Shown here piece after piece: positions 1 to 8,966 of a DNA stretch of 56,472 nucleotides. Source of the stretch: G713 sp034717835. Its GTDB lineage: Bacteria > Chloroflexota > Anaerolineae > B4-G1 > SLSP01. Position 1 is the stretch's first letter, and every line of letters begins with the position of its first letter. The position numbers were made by a program, and so were the translations under genes. Under the pieces are notes generated by a model. The model worked only from the letters and a program-made list of their open reading frames with translations, ran no database searches and was not told the DNA's origin. The DNA lies in the NCBI GenBank assembly GCA_034717835.1, contig JAYELZ010000050.1, forward strand, positions 1 through 56,472, read 5' to 3'.

Positions 1-49
1 CCAGACTACTCGACTACCTGACTATTAGATTAAACAAAAGGAGTTTACC

Positions 50-1036
50 ATGAAATTAGTGATACCGATGGCCGGCTTTGGCACGCGCATGCGTCCGCAT
101 ACGTGGTCGCGGCCCAAACCGTTGCTCTCTCTGGCCGGCAAATCCATGTTGGCCCATCTCTTGGATCGTTTTAGCGAGGAACCAATTGATGAGTATGTTT
201 TCATCGTCGGTTACTTGGGCGAGCAGATTGAGGAGTATGTGCGCGCCACTTACGAGATCCCCGCGCGCTTTGTGCTCCAGGAGGAGATGCAGGGACAGGC
301 TCACGCGCTCTGGTTGGCTCGGGAATATTTGGAGGGACCGCTTTTCTTGATTTTCGTGGATACGCTCTTTGATGACGCGGATTTTTCCAAGCTGGATACT
401 CCGGGCTTGGACGGCATCATCTTTACCAAAGAGGAGGATGATCCCCGGCGTTTCGGCGTGGTGGAGACTGACGCGGCTGGACATGCCACCAAATTGATCG
501 AAAAACCTACCTCTATGGAGAATAAAAACGTCTTGATGGGCTTGTACTACTTCAACGATGGGGCTTGGTTGGCGCGGGCCTGTGAAGATTTGATGGCTAA
601 GCGCATCCAGACCAAAGGTGAGTATTATCTGGCCGACGCCGTTACTCTGATGGTGGCCGAGGGCGCGGAATTCCACACGCGCGAGGTGGGTATCTGGCAG
701 GATACCGGTAAACCGGAGACCACTTTCATCACCCATCGCTACCTGTTGGAACACGGTCATGATAACAGCGCGGAGGCGCTGCATCCCGGCTTGACAATCA
801 TCCCACCGGTTTATTTGCACCCGCAAGCCACCATTAAACGCTCGGTCATCGGGCCTTACGTCTCGGTTCACGCGGGGGCTACGGTGCGCGATAGCATTTT
901 GCGCGATGTGATTGTGGATGAAGGGGCGGTGGTAGAAAATGTGGTGTTGGAGAAATCCTTGATTGGCCGGTGGGTTACGGTACAGGGGAAGTCTCGTAGT
1001 TTGAATATCGGTGATTCATCAACTATAACAATCTAA
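50..1036 (+). CDS. Sugar-phosphate nucleotidyltransferase (RmlA/GlmU-like)
   Basis: 328 aa. Probable cytoplasmic enzyme joining an NTP to a sugar 1-phosphate to give an NDP-sugar. The N-terminus carries the nucleotidyltransferase signature (GFGTRMRP at residues 9-16, then RPKPLL near 21-26), and FVDTLFDD near residue 107 fits the metal-binding Asp region. From about residue 245 to the end, hydrophobic hexapeptide-like repeats suggest a left-handed beta-helix, as in GlmU or archaeal-type UTP/dTTP transferases. The start follows GGAG about 8 nt upstream. The stop lies 15 bp before the aminotransferase, so the two are probably co-transcribed. The sugar and base specificity cannot be read from sequence. 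Confidence 0.85.
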   Translation: MKLVIPMAGFGTRMRPHTWSRPKPLLSLAGKSMLAHLLDRFSEEPIDEYVFIVGYLGEQIEEYVRATYEIPARFVLQEEMQGQAHALWLAREYLEGPLFLIFVDTLFDDADFSKLDTPGLDGIIFTKEEDDPRRFGVVETDAAGHATKLIEKPTSMENKNVLMGLYYFNDGAWLARACEDLMAKRIQTKGEYYLADAVTLMVAEGAEFHTREVGIWQDTGKPETTFITHRYLLEHGHDNSAEALHPGLTIIPPVYLHPQATIKRSVIGPYVSVHAGATVRDSILRDVIVDEGAVVENVVLEKSLIGRWVTVQGKSRSLNIGDSSTITI

Positions 1037-1051
1037 ATTTTAGGAGGAATT

Positions 1052-2224
1052 ATGGACACAGAATATATGATCTCTCAGCGTGCGCACGGTATTGCTCCAT
1101 CAGCTATCCGGCGGTTCTTTGATATCGCAGCAACCATGGAAGACATTATCAGTTTGGGGATCGGCGAGCCGGACTTTGACACCCCGGAGCCGATTGTGCA
1201 GGCCGGTCTCGCAGCGTTGCAGCGCGGCGAGACGCACTACACTTCCAACTCCGGTTTGATAGAACTGCGCCGGGCCATCGCTACGCATCTTGATACCCGT
1301 TATCAACAGACTTACAATCCCGCCAGCGAGATATTGGTCACAGTAGGCGTCTCTGAGGCGCTCTATCTGGCGATGGCCGCCTTGCTAGACCCAGGTGATG
1401 AGATCATTATCCCGGAGCCGGGTTTTGTCTCCTACCAACCCATGGCGCAGGTAGTCGGTGCGGTCCCGGTACCCGTGGTCACTTATGCTGAAGATGGCTT
1501 CCAGGTTTCGGCGGAGGCGATTGAGGCGGCTGTGACGGAGAAGACCAAAGTCCTCTTTATCGCCTCGCCCAACAATCCCACCGGCACCGTTATCAGTCGC
1601 GAGCGTCTTAACGAAATTGCCGCCGTGGTGAAGCGCCATAACTTGGTGGTGATCTCTGATGAGATTTACGACCGTCTGGTCTATGGCGTTGAGCATACTT
1701 GCTTTGCCAGTCTGCCGGGTATGTACAAACGCACGGTTGTGCTACAAGGGTTCTCCAAAGCCTATGCCATGACCGGTTGGCGGATTGGTTATATCGTCGG
1801 GCCGGCGGAGTTGGTCGGTGCGATGCGCAAGATTCACCAATATCTCATCATGTCGGCTCCTTCAGTCTCCCAGTGGGCTGCGCTGACGGCGCTACGTGAG
1901 GGTGAGCCGTTTGTCCAGGAGATGCACGCGGAGTACAACCGCCGTCGCCGCTTGATTGTGGATGGGCTCAACGAGCTGGGGCTGACTTGCACAGAACCAC
2001 GTGGGGCGTTCTACGCCTTCCCTTCCGTCGCCAGCACCGGGATGGAAGATGACGAGTTCGCCGAGAGCTTGTTGCAGGAGGAGCACGTAGCCGTCATCCC
2101 TGGTCGCGCTTTTGGAGATTCGGGGCGCGGGTACGTGCGCATGTCCTACGCCACCGCTTACGAGCAGATTGAAAAGGCGTTGGAACATCTGGCATCTTTC
2201 GTGGCGCGCCACGCGGGCAGCTAG
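1052..2224 (+). CDS. PLP-dependent class I/II aminotransferase
   Basis: 390 aa, normal length for fold-type I aspartate/aromatic aminotransferases (PatA/AspC-like). Visible: the substrate-pocket GEPDFDTP near residues 38-45, ASPNNPTG at 171-178, SDEIYDRL at 202-209 (Asp203 and Tyr206 contact the PLP ring), and the Schiff-base lysine in FSKAYAMTGWR (Lys236). RBS AGGAGG is about 7 nt before ATG. It would move an amino group between an amino acid and a 2-oxo acid. The glutamate dehydrogenase just downstream could supply or recycle glutamate, but a shared pathway is inferred. The exact substrate is unknown. Confidence 0.88.
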   Translation: MDTEYMISQRAHGIAPSAIRRFFDIAATMEDIISLGIGEPDFDTPEPIVQAGLAALQRGETHYTSNSGLIELRRAIATHLDTRYQQTYNPASEILVTVGVSEALYLAMAALLDPGDEIIIPEPGFVSYQPMAQVVGAVPVPVVTYAEDGFQVSAEAIEAAVTEKTKVLFIASPNNPTGTVISRERLNEIAAVVKRHNLVVISDEIYDRLVYGVEHTCFASLPGMYKRTVVLQGFSKAYAMTGWRIGYIVGPAELVGAMRKIHQYLIMSAPSVSQWAALTALREGEPFVQEMHAEYNRRRRLIVDGLNELGLTCTEPRGAFYAFPSVASTGMEDDEFAESLLQEEHVAVIPGRAFGDSGRGYVRMSYATAYEQIEKALEHLASFVARHAGS

Positions 2225-2400
2225 TTTGATTGTGCTGAGTACCCGCGCAGTGACTAATTTCGTAGCTGCTCAAAAAGTGGGGGTCAGTAGCTCTGGCCGG
2301 GTTATGGAGTGCGTAAAGTCTCTCAAAACTGAACACGCCGTCCGCAACCAAATAATAACAATTTAACTATTTATTTTACATTAAGGAGAGTGTAGAGGAT

Positions 2401-3690
2401 ATGAGTAAAAAATTGAACCCTTTCAAGATGGCACAGGCGCAATTTGATAAGGTGGCCGAGGAGTTGGGACTAGCGCAATCGGTGCGCGATATGCTGCGCT
2501 GGCCGTTACGCGAGTTCCGTTTCCAGTTACCGGTACGGATGGATGATGGCTCGGTACGGGTCTTCTTTGGCTTCCGCGTGCAGCATAACGATGCTCGCGG
2601 CCCGGCTAAGGGTGGTATCCGCTTCGCGGCCAACGAGACGATCGATACCGTCAAAGCGCTGGCTACGTGGATGACCTGGAAGACCGCTGTGGCGGATATC
2701 CCGTTGGGGGGTAGCAAAGGCGGCGTGATTGTTGATCCTTCCACCCTCTCCGCCCCAGAAAAGCAACGTCTCTGTCGGGAGTGGATTGACGCGGTTTGGA
2801 AGAATATCGGCCCGCGCAACGACATCCCCGCCCCGGATGTGGGCACCACCCCGCAGATGATGGGTTGGATGATGGACGAGTATTCCAAGCTGGTGGGACA
2901 ATATACCCCTGGCGTGATCACCGGTAAACCGGTGGGCGGGGGTGGTTCTCTGGGTCGTACGGAGGCGACTGGTTTTGGTGTCATCGTCACCGTCCGCGAA
3001 GCGATGAAGCATCTAGGCATTGAGTCCGCCGGCAAGACTGCTTCTATCCAGGGCTTTGGCAACGTGGCGCAGTACGCGGCGATACATTTCATTGAGATGT
3101 TGGGCGGAAAAGTTGTCAGCGTCTCCTGTTGGGATCGGCAGGACAAGGTGGCCTACACCTTCTCTAAAGAAGATGGCATTGACCCGCGTTTCTTGCAGAA
3201 AATCACCGACCAATACGGCACAGTGGACAAAGTCGCGGCTCAGGAAGCGGGCTACACGATTGAAGATGGTGATGCTTGGTTGTCGAAGGACGTGGACGTG
3301 TTAATCCCGGCAGCGGCAGAAGGCATGATTCGGGGCGATAACGTAGCTCAGATTAGCGATCAAGTCAAGATTTTGGCGGAAGGCGCGAATGGCCCCGTTA
3401 CTCCAGATGCGGACGAAGTGTTGCAAGAGCGGGGCATTTTCGACATCCCTGATTTCCTCTGCAACGCCGGCGGTGTGACCTGCTCCTACTTTGAACAGGT
3501 GCAGAATGATATGAACTACTACTGGCCCAAAGAAGAGGTGCTCTCCAAATTGGATCAGAAGATGACCAATGCGTTCCAGGGCGTGTTAGCGACCTCGTTG
3601 GAACATGGGGGGCTGTACATGCGGGATGCCGCTTACCGCGTCGCCATCAAGCGCGTCAGGAAGGCGATGGAACTGCGCGGTTGGATCTAA
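2401..3690 (+). CDS. gdhA: Glutamate dehydrogenase (Glu/Leu/Phe/Val family)
   Basis: 429 aa, the length of hexameric GDH-II enzymes. It catalyses reversible oxidative deamination of glutamate to 2-oxoglutarate and ammonia. The N-terminal domain has KGGIRF (70-75) and the pair MTWK (Lys94, substrate carboxylate) and PLGGSKGG (Lys106, catalytic). The Rossmann domain has a GFGNVA nucleotide loop near 216-221. CNAGGVTCSYFE near the C-terminus is typical of the family. A purine-rich SD (AAGGAGAG) lies upstream. The 176-bp gap after the aminotransferase shows no terminator. A terminator follows the stop. Coenzyme preference (NAD or NADP) was not determined. Confidence 0.93.
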   Translation: MSKKLNPFKMAQAQFDKVAEELGLAQSVRDMLRWPLREFRFQLPVRMDDGSVRVFFGFRVQHNDARGPAKGGIRFAANETIDTVKALATWMTWKTAVADIPLGGSKGGVIVDPSTLSAPEKQRLCREWIDAVWKNIGPRNDIPAPDVGTTPQMMGWMMDEYSKLVGQYTPGVITGKPVGGGGSLGRTEATGFGVIVTVREAMKHLGIESAGKTASIQGFGNVAQYAAIHFIEMLGGKVVSVSCWDRQDKVAYTFSKEDGIDPRFLQKITDQYGTVDKVAAQEAGYTIEDGDAWLSKDVDVLIPAAAEGMIRGDNVAQISDQVKILAEGANGPVTPDADEVLQERGIFDIPDFLCNAGGVTCSYFEQVQNDMNYYWPKEEVLSKLDQKMTNAFQGVLATSLEHGGLYMRDAAYRVAIKRVRKAMELRGWI

Positions 3691-3711
3691 ACTAGTTAGA
3701 CTTTGAGCATG

Positions 3712-3743
3712 AAAAGGCCACTGCCGTTGGTAGGGGCCTTTTT
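3712..3743 (+). terminator. Rho-independent terminator after gdhA
   Basis: An 8-bp stem (AAAAGGCC / GGCCTTTT) around a 15-nt loop, ending in a T run. It lies 22 bp after the gdhA stop. Confidence 0.8.
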
Positions 3744-3948
3744 GTCTTCTGGGGCGTGGCTGGCGAAGCGAGTGAGCACACAGGCGAGGGATTGGTGAGT
3801 AGTGATGAGGGATTAGGGGTTTTTCTGCAGGCTGGCTCACGGCAGCTGCAAAACTATTTGTGATTTGTTATTTGCCCATTCGCCGATACATTCTTCCTTT
3901 CTAGTTGTGGCCGGTCTCCTGACCGCGCTACCCCACCAGCGCTTCTTT

Positions 3949-4008
3949 GTCATTCCGAGCGGAGTGTGGCGCGCTACACGCGGAACACGTAAGCGAGGAA
4001 TCTCTAGC
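3949..4008 (+). repeat. Dispersed intergenic element, copy 1 (ATTCCGAGCGGAG ... CGAGGAATCTCTAGC)
   Basis: The stretch starts with GTCATTCCGAGCGGAG and ends with GCGAGGAATCTCTAGC, with a GC-rich variable centre. The same ends recur in inverse orientation at 44666-44717. A further half copy (GAGATTCCTCTA) lies at about 4039-4050. It occupies the 365-bp space between gdhA and feoB, in which I see no gene. The two ends point inward like a small miniature element, but no transposase or target duplication was seen. Confidence 0.6.
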
Positions 4009-4055
4009 CTCTGAAGAGGGGCTCCCCGCAAAATTGGGAGATTCCTCTAAGACTT

Positions 4056-6053
4056 TTAGAACACCAGGCTGCCTAGCTGATAAACTAAGATACCCGCGAT
4101 CCAAGAGATGAGCAGTAGCATCCCCACACTTATCAACATCCATTTCGTGTTGGTCTCTTGTTTGATGGTGGCGACGGTCGCTACACAGGGAATAAAGAGC
4201 ATTTGTATCACCAGAAAGGCCAATGCAGCGGCGGGCGTGAGCGCGGCGGGCAAGGCAGTTTCCAAATCGCCGTAGAGAATGCCCAGCGTGGCGATGGTGT
4301 TCTCTTTGGCAATGAAGCTGGTGAGTAGGGCCGTCATGGCTTGCCAGGGAAGTCCCATCCACGCGCCCACCGGTTCCAGCCAGCGCCCGGTCAGGGCCAG
4401 GTAGCTCGCCGCCGGATTGCCGGTGGGGAAGTAGGAGAATATCCAGATGATGATGGAGACGCCCAAGATGATGGTGCCGGCTTTTTTGAGGAAGGCGACC
4501 GCATTTTGCCAGACGTATAGGCCGATGGTTTGGAAATTAGGCAGGTGATAGAGGGGCAGCTCCATGATAAAAGCGACTTGTTCGCCTTTAAGAATGAAGC
4601 GGTGTAGCAACAGCCCTAATCCTACCAAGACTAAGAGGCTGAAGACTACTAAGCCCCAGGCGACCCAGCTGGCCGCAGCCCCGAAGAAGATGGGAGTGAG
4701 CACAGTGATGACGGCCATCCGCGCGGTACAAGGGACCAGCGGAGCCAGTAGAATGGTGAGCAGGCGGGCGCGTTTGGTCTCAATGATGCGGGTCCCCAAG
4801 ATTGAAGGAACGTTGCACCCGAAGCCTAACAGCAACGGGATGAAGCTCTTTCCGTGCAAACCCATCGAGTGCATGAACCGGTCGGTGAGGAAGGCTACGC
4901 GGGCCATATAGCCGGTATCCTCCAAAATCCCCAGCACCGCAAAGAAGATGAGCAGAATGGGCAAGAAGGTGAGCACCATTCCCGCGCCGCCGATCACGCC
5001 ATCGGTCAATAGAGCCACCAACCAGGGGGGAGCACCGTGGAGTAATACCGCCACGTAATCACCTAGTGAGCCTAAGAGTCCATCCAGCCAGGCTTGGAGA
5101 GGGCTGCCTAGGGCATAAGTCAACCAGAAGACAAAAGCCAGCACAGCTAACAGCGAAAGGGTTCCCCAGAAAGGATGGGTGAGCACTTTGTCCAGACGCG
5201 CCGTTAAGCCAATCTGCCCTACTCTGGGGCGGACGACGGCGGCGCGAATCATGCGCTCAATCCAGGCATAGCGCGCCCCGGCAATATCTAGGATGGCGTC
5301 CTCGTGCTGGTAGAAGCGTTGATAGACCTGTTCCCACTTCTCTGGCGGAAGACGCTGCTGCATGAGGGCGTTGATTTCCTCGTCGCCTTCCAGCAGTTTG
5401 AGGGCGATCCAGTCAGCGGGGTAGAGTGGTGGTACAGCATCTTTAACGAGCGTTAAAATTTCAGCCAACACTTCTTCGTGAGCTGGCATGATGGTCGGGT
5501 GGTGGGGGTGATAGTTATATTGTCCGGTGGCCAAAACTTCGACTGCCTTGATCAATTCGTGGATACCGCGCCCGCGAGCGGCGCTCATCGGCACCACCTG
5601 GATGCCCAGCGCGGCTTCCAGGACCTCAGCCTCCAGATGCAAACCCTCTTGTTCTGCCACATCAATCATATTGAGCGCCAGGATTACCGGCGCGGGAAGC
5701 AAGAGAATCTCCGCTAAGAGGTAAAGGCTCCGCTCCAACACGGCAGCGTCCACCACCACCACCACCACATCCGGTTCTTCCTGGATGATGAAGTCGCGGG
5801 CGATGCGTTCCTCCTCGGAGTTGGCGGTGAGGCTGTACGTGCCGGGCAAATCGACCACGGTGTAGTGCTTCCCCTCGTGGTCAAATTCGCCGATCTTTTG
5901 TTCCACAGTCTTGCCGGGCCAGTTACCCACATGTTGATTGAGACCGGTGAGCACATTGAAGATCGTGGATTTCCCCACATTGGGCTGTCCCGCCAACGTA
6001 ATGGTGGTGGCAGGGGAATTGGCCGGGGCGTGGTTTGCAGTTTTCTCAGCCAT
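4056..6053 (-). CDS. feoB: Ferrous iron transporter FeoB
   Basis: 665 aa. GTP-dependent inner-membrane Fe(II) importer. N-terminal G domain: G1 GQPNVGKS (22-29), G2 region GNWPGKTVE, G3 DLPGT, G4 NMID. A helical domain follows, then the polytopic membrane part from about residue 295 with the two Gate/core regions (GFGCNVPSI and FIAKENTIATLG are typical). Total length is at the shorter end for FeoB. The start ATG is 2 bp past the feoA stop, so the two are translationally close. It is the last gene of a dtxR-feoA-feoB operon read from the 7.0-kb promoter. No feoC was seen downstream. Confidence 0.96.
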   Translation of the reverse strand: MAEKTANHAPANSPATTITLAGQPNVGKSTIFNVLTGLNQHVGNWPGKTVEQKIGEFDHEGKHYTVVDLPGTYSLTANSEEERIARDFIIQEEPDVVVVVVDAAVLERSLYLLAEILLLPAPVILALNMIDVAEQEGLHLEAEVLEAALGIQVVPMSAARGRGIHELIKAVEVLATGQYNYHPHHPTIMPAHEEVLAEILTLVKDAVPPLYPADWIALKLLEGDEEINALMQQRLPPEKWEQVYQRFYQHEDAILDIAGARYAWIERMIRAAVVRPRVGQIGLTARLDKVLTHPFWGTLSLLAVLAFVFWLTYALGSPLQAWLDGLLGSLGDYVAVLLHGAPPWLVALLTDGVIGGAGMVLTFLPILLIFFAVLGILEDTGYMARVAFLTDRFMHSMGLHGKSFIPLLLGFGCNVPSILGTRIIETKRARLLTILLAPLVPCTARMAVITVLTPIFFGAAASWVAWGLVVFSLLVLVGLGLLLHRFILKGEQVAFIMELPLYHLPNFQTIGLYVWQNAVAFLKKAGTIILGVSIIIWIFSYFPTGNPAASYLALTGRWLEPVGAWMGLPWQAMTALLTSFIAKENTIATLGILYGDLETALPAALTPAAALAFLVIQMLFIPCVATVATIKQETNTKWMLISVGMLLLISWIAGILVYQLGSLVF

Positions 6054-6055
6054 GA

Positions 6056-6298
6056 TTATGCTCCCTCTCCATTTGAGGAAGGGGTGATAATAACTCGTTG
6101 AGCTTGTCTCCAGCCTAACGCTACCTGGCTGCCCCGCACCGAGATGATGACCGGTCCGAACCCATTATTGCGCACCATCGTCAGCTGGACGCCGGGGGTG
6201 AAACCCAACGCGGCCAACCGTCCAATGAAGTGTCGCCCTCCATGTAACGCCCGCACCAATCCCCGTTCCCCATTCTTCAATGTAATAAGTTCAAGCAT
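6056..6298 (-). CDS. feoA: FeoA, SH3-like partner of FeoB
   Basis: 80 aa from the ATG at 6298 (MLELITLKNGERG...). I prefer this start to a longer frame reaching 6346 because an AAGGAG box stands directly before it and the family normally starts here. It carries the FeoA core pattern GL...GF.PG..L.M..N.G..GPVI.S.RGS. It is a cytoplasmic SH3-fold regulator or partner of FeoB. Its first 8 bp overlap the dtxR stop and its stop lies 2 bp before feoB, showing tight coupling. Confidence 0.92.
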   Translation of the reverse strand: MLELITLKNGERGLVRALHGGRHFIGRLAALGFTPGVQLTMVRNNGFGPVIISVRGSQVALGWRQAQRVIITPSSNGEGA

Positions 6299-6953
6299 CT
6301 CTTTCTCCTTGTGAAATGTTAGTAGTGACCCAAATTGTAGTGGCAATAGCTGCGGAAATGAATATGGCAGCTCCAGCTACCAGCACCGTTGTGCCTTCCT
6401 CTCCGTGGCGTACGACTTGAAGTTGGCTAGCGGGATTAAGTTGGAGCTCTTGTAACTGGTGGAGTATCTCTGGCGTTTCTGGTTTAATCTGATAAATCTG
6501 ACACGGAACTCCAGCGTTAAGTGTTGTTAAGCGTTGACTACAAACCTGGTTTTCCGCATCCTGTCCGATGTCCCCTACAGAACAACCAAACGGGTGGTTC
6601 AACAACTCGGCCAGACGTTCCGTCACTGCTTCTGGTACCAGGTGTTCCAACCGTTCGGCATAGCGGTGCGCATCATCCCAGGGAACGTCTAATAAATCCG
6701 TCAGAAAACGCTCCCAGAGCCGGTGGCGTCGGAGGACTGCTTGGGCAATCTCCTCCCCGGTAGCAGTCAACAGCACTCCATGATAGGGTTGGTAACTGAC
6801 TAATTCGCGCTCAGCCAATTTGGTGATCATCTCGTGCACCGAAACTCTGGAGAACGCAAAGAATTTTTGTAGCTGGGAGAGTGGTAGCGGGATTTGGCTT
6901 CCTGCCCGCAAACGATAAATCGCGTTTAGATAATCCTCGACACTCTCGTGCAT
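6291..6953 (-). CDS. DtxR/MntR-family metal-dependent repressor
   Basis: 220 aa from ATG 6953, which has GAGGAG just upstream; an in-frame start at 7016 would begin inside the operator and is unlikely. The N-terminal winged helix (SQLQKFFAFSRVSVHEMITKL) is followed by the dimer and metal-binding segment (RRHRLWERFL..., HRYAERLEHLVPEAV) and a C-terminal FeoA/SH3-like domain (about residues 145-215). Expected role: sense Fe(II) or Mn(II) and repress when metal is plentiful. It is first in the feo operon and an 18-bp palindrome sits on its promoter, so autoregulation is likely. Metal specificity (iron from context) is inferred. Confidence 0.88.
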   Translation of the reverse strand: MHESVEDYLNAIYRLRAGSQIPLPLSQLQKFFAFSRVSVHEMITKLAERELVSYQPYHGVLLTATGEEIAQAVLRRHRLWERFLTDLLDVPWDDAHRYAERLEHLVPEAVTERLAELLNHPFGCSVGDIGQDAENQVCSQRLTTLNAGVPCQIYQIKPETPEILHQLQELQLNPASQLQVVRHGEEGTTVLVAGAAIFISAAIATTIWVTTNISQGERDA

Positions 6954-7006
6954 TCCAACTCCTCTGCTAGTAAATCGGTAGACGGTAGACAGTTCGATTG
7001 TTAAAT

Positions 7007-7059
7007 TGTAAGGCATGCCTTACATATCTAAAGTATAAACTACTTCTTTTGAAAGTCAA
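7007..7059 (-). promoter_or_regulatory. feo operon promoter with DtxR-type operator
   Basis: Reading the minus strand: TTGACT (7059-7054), 16-bp spacer, TATACT (7037-7032), then the perfect 18-bp palindrome TGTAAGGCATGCCTTACA at 7024-7007, at the expected transcription start. A palindrome of this length and place, before a DtxR-family gene, is the expected operator. Confidence 0.8.
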
Positions 7060-7060
7060 T

Positions 7061-7192
7061 GGCGATAAAGCGAGAAAGCGATAGAGCGAGAAGGCGAACT
7101 GCCCCGACTACCCGGCTAACGACTATCAGACTACTTGCCCCCTGTTTACCGTCTACTGTCTACCGTCTACCGTCTACTGTCTACCGTCTACC
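7061..7192. repeat. Micro-repeat arrays upstream of serS
   Basis: Two short-period arrays. At 7061-7100 an 8-bp unit of type AGCGAGAA/GGCGATAA is repeated about five times. At 7145-7192 a 7-bp unit TCTACCG/TCTACTG is repeated about six times. Between them lies a third motif type (GACTACCCGGCTAACGACTA). The same set recurs downstream of serS. Confidence 0.75.
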
Positions 7193-7261
7193 TACCTGAT
7201 TGACTAACTTCAATTTACTGGCATACTTTGGGCAGTACAAACGTAAGTTAAGGAGGGGCAG

Positions 7262-8772
7262 ATGCTAGATATAAACTTAATTCGTGAAGAATCGGCAGTA
7301 GTTAAGGCTGCCTTACGTAAACGCAATGAAGACCCAGCTATCATTGAGGAAATTTTGGCCCTGGACAGTCGGCATCGGGAGCTCTTGCAAGCGGTGGAAA
7401 AACTCCGCGCTACCCGCAATCGCGTCTCCAAGCAGATCGGGCGTATGAAGGATCCAACAGAGCGCCAGTCCCGCATCTCCGAAATGCGGGCGGTGGGAGC
7501 GCAGCTCAGCAGATTGGAAGAGAAACTGCGAGAAGTGGAGGCGGAATTCAAGGCTAAACAACTCTGGCTGCCTAACGTCCCGGACGAGAGCGCGCCGGTG
7601 GGGCCAGATGAGACCCACAATCCGGAAATCCGCCGCTGGGGCGAGCACCGCGACTTTGAGGCCGCCGGCTTTGAACCGCTCCCTCATTGGGATCTGGGGC
7701 CAGAGCTGGACATCATAGATTTTGAGCGGGGTGTGCGTCTGGCCGGCAGTCGTTTCTACGTGCTCAAGGGGGCGGGCGCGCGGCTGGAACGCGCGCTCAT
7801 TTTCTGGATGTTGAACGTGCAGACCCGCCAGAACGGTTATACCGAGCTCTATCTGCCCTTCGTCATCCGCCGCAAGATGTTGGTGGGTGCCGGGCAGCTG
7901 CCCAAATTTGAAGGTAACCTCTATCACGATGTGGAAGATGATCTCTGGCTACTGCCCACTGCTGAGGTGGCGCTAACTAACATGCACCGTGATGAGATCC
8001 TCACCGCCGAGCAGCTCCCCATCCGTTACGTGGCCTACACGCCCTGCTTCCGCCGTGAGAAGATGAGCGCCGGGCGCGACGTGCGCGGTATCAAGCGCGG
8101 GCACCAATTCGACAAAGTAGAGATGTACCAATTTGTCACGCCAGAGAAGAGCTACCCAGCTTTGAAGACGATGATGGGCCATGCCGAAGGGCTTTTACAA
8201 GCGCTGGAATTACCCTACCGTGTGTTGGAACTCTGCACCGGCGATATGAGCTTCGGCTCGGCTAAATCCTTTGACCTGGAAGTCTGGGCCTCCGGGCAGG
8301 GCGAGTGGTTGGAGGTGAGCTCCATCAGCAATGTCGCCGACTTTCAGGCCCGCCGGGCCAATATCCGCTACCGCCCGGAACCCGGAGCCAAAACGCGCTT
8401 CGTCCATACCCTCAACGGTTCTGGTTTAGCGTTGCCGCGCGTCGTAATCGCCATCCTGGAGAACTATCAACAAGNNNNNNNNNNNNNNNNNNNNNNNNNN
8501 NNNNNNNNNNNNNNNNNNNNNNNNNNNNNNNNNNNNNNNNNNNNNNNNNNNNNNNNNNNNNNNNNNNNNNNNNNGCCCGCCGGGCCAATATCCGCTACCG
8601 CCCGGAACCCGGAGCCAAAACGCGCTTCGTCCATACCCTCAACGGTTCTGGTTTAGCGTTGCCGCGCGTCGTAATCGCCATCCTGGAGAACTATCAACAA
8701 GCGGATGGCTCTATCGTGGTGCCAGAAGTGCTCCGTCCCTGGATGGGCGACCTCGAGGTGATAGAGCGGTAG
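7262..8772 (+). CDS. serS: Seryl-tRNA synthetase (interrupted by an assembly gap)
   Basis: Class II aminoacyl-tRNA synthetase charging tRNA-Ser. The N-terminal antiparallel coiled-coil arm (residues 1-105) precedes the catalytic core: motif 2 (TPCFRREKMSAGRDVRG) and motif 3 near the end (LNGSGLALPR). RBS AAGGAGG. The reading frame is broken only by 100 Ns at 8475-8574. Deleting the Ns plus one copy of the duplicated 127 bp restores one frame of 427 aa that ends VVPEVLRPWMGDLEVIER, a normal SerS C-terminus and length. Two tRNA-Ser genes follow within 300 bp. Confidence 0.95.
8475..8574. other. Assembly gap of 100 Ns between identical 127-bp ends
   Basis: The 127 bp at 8348-8474, immediately left of the Ns, are repeated exactly at 8575-8701, immediately right. 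Two contigs therefore overlap and the gap is not real missing sequence. Confidence 0.95.
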
Positions 8773-8878
8773 AGCGAAAAGGCGAAGAAGCGAGGAAGCG
8801 AGGAAGCGAAAGAACGATAAAGCGAGGAAACGAGAGGGCGAGTAGGCGAACCCCCGGTCTACTGTCTACCGTCTACTA
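8765..8878. repeat. Micro-repeat arrays downstream of serS
   Basis: An array of the 8-bp AGCGAGGA-type unit (about ten copies, 8765-8852), then the 7-bp TCTACTG/TCTACCG unit (8860-8878), in the same order and orientation as before serS. Confidence 0.75.
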
Positions 8879-8892
8879 AACTATCTCACTAA

Positions 8893-8920
8893 TTGACTAA
8901 TTCATGCCGCATGGTATACT
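8893..8920 (+). promoter_or_regulatory. Probable promoter of the tRNA cluster
   Basis: TTGACT (8893-8898), 16-bp spacer, TATACT (8915-8920), 46 bp before the first tRNA. Confidence 0.65.
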
Positions 8921-8966
8921 TTTGGCGGTTGAGGAAGGGGCAAATTGCCCACGCTCTCTCGCATCC

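Noticed and set aside
56..871. A 271-codon open frame opposite the nucleotidyltransferase gene
   Set aside because: Antisense shadow of a GC-biased gene; composition is unlike protein and it has no SD or family motifs.
2376..3146. A 256-codon open frame opposite gdhA
   Set aside because: Mirror of the gdhA codon pattern, Ser/Pro/Arg-rich and without motifs.
7145..7192. The 7-bp repeats as a CRISPR array
   Set aside because: Units are short and contiguous, with no constant repeat-spacer alternation and no cas genes.
7200..7261. A T-box leader before serS
   Set aside because: No specifier stem, T-box sequence or terminator was found; the leader is only about 60 bp after the repeats.
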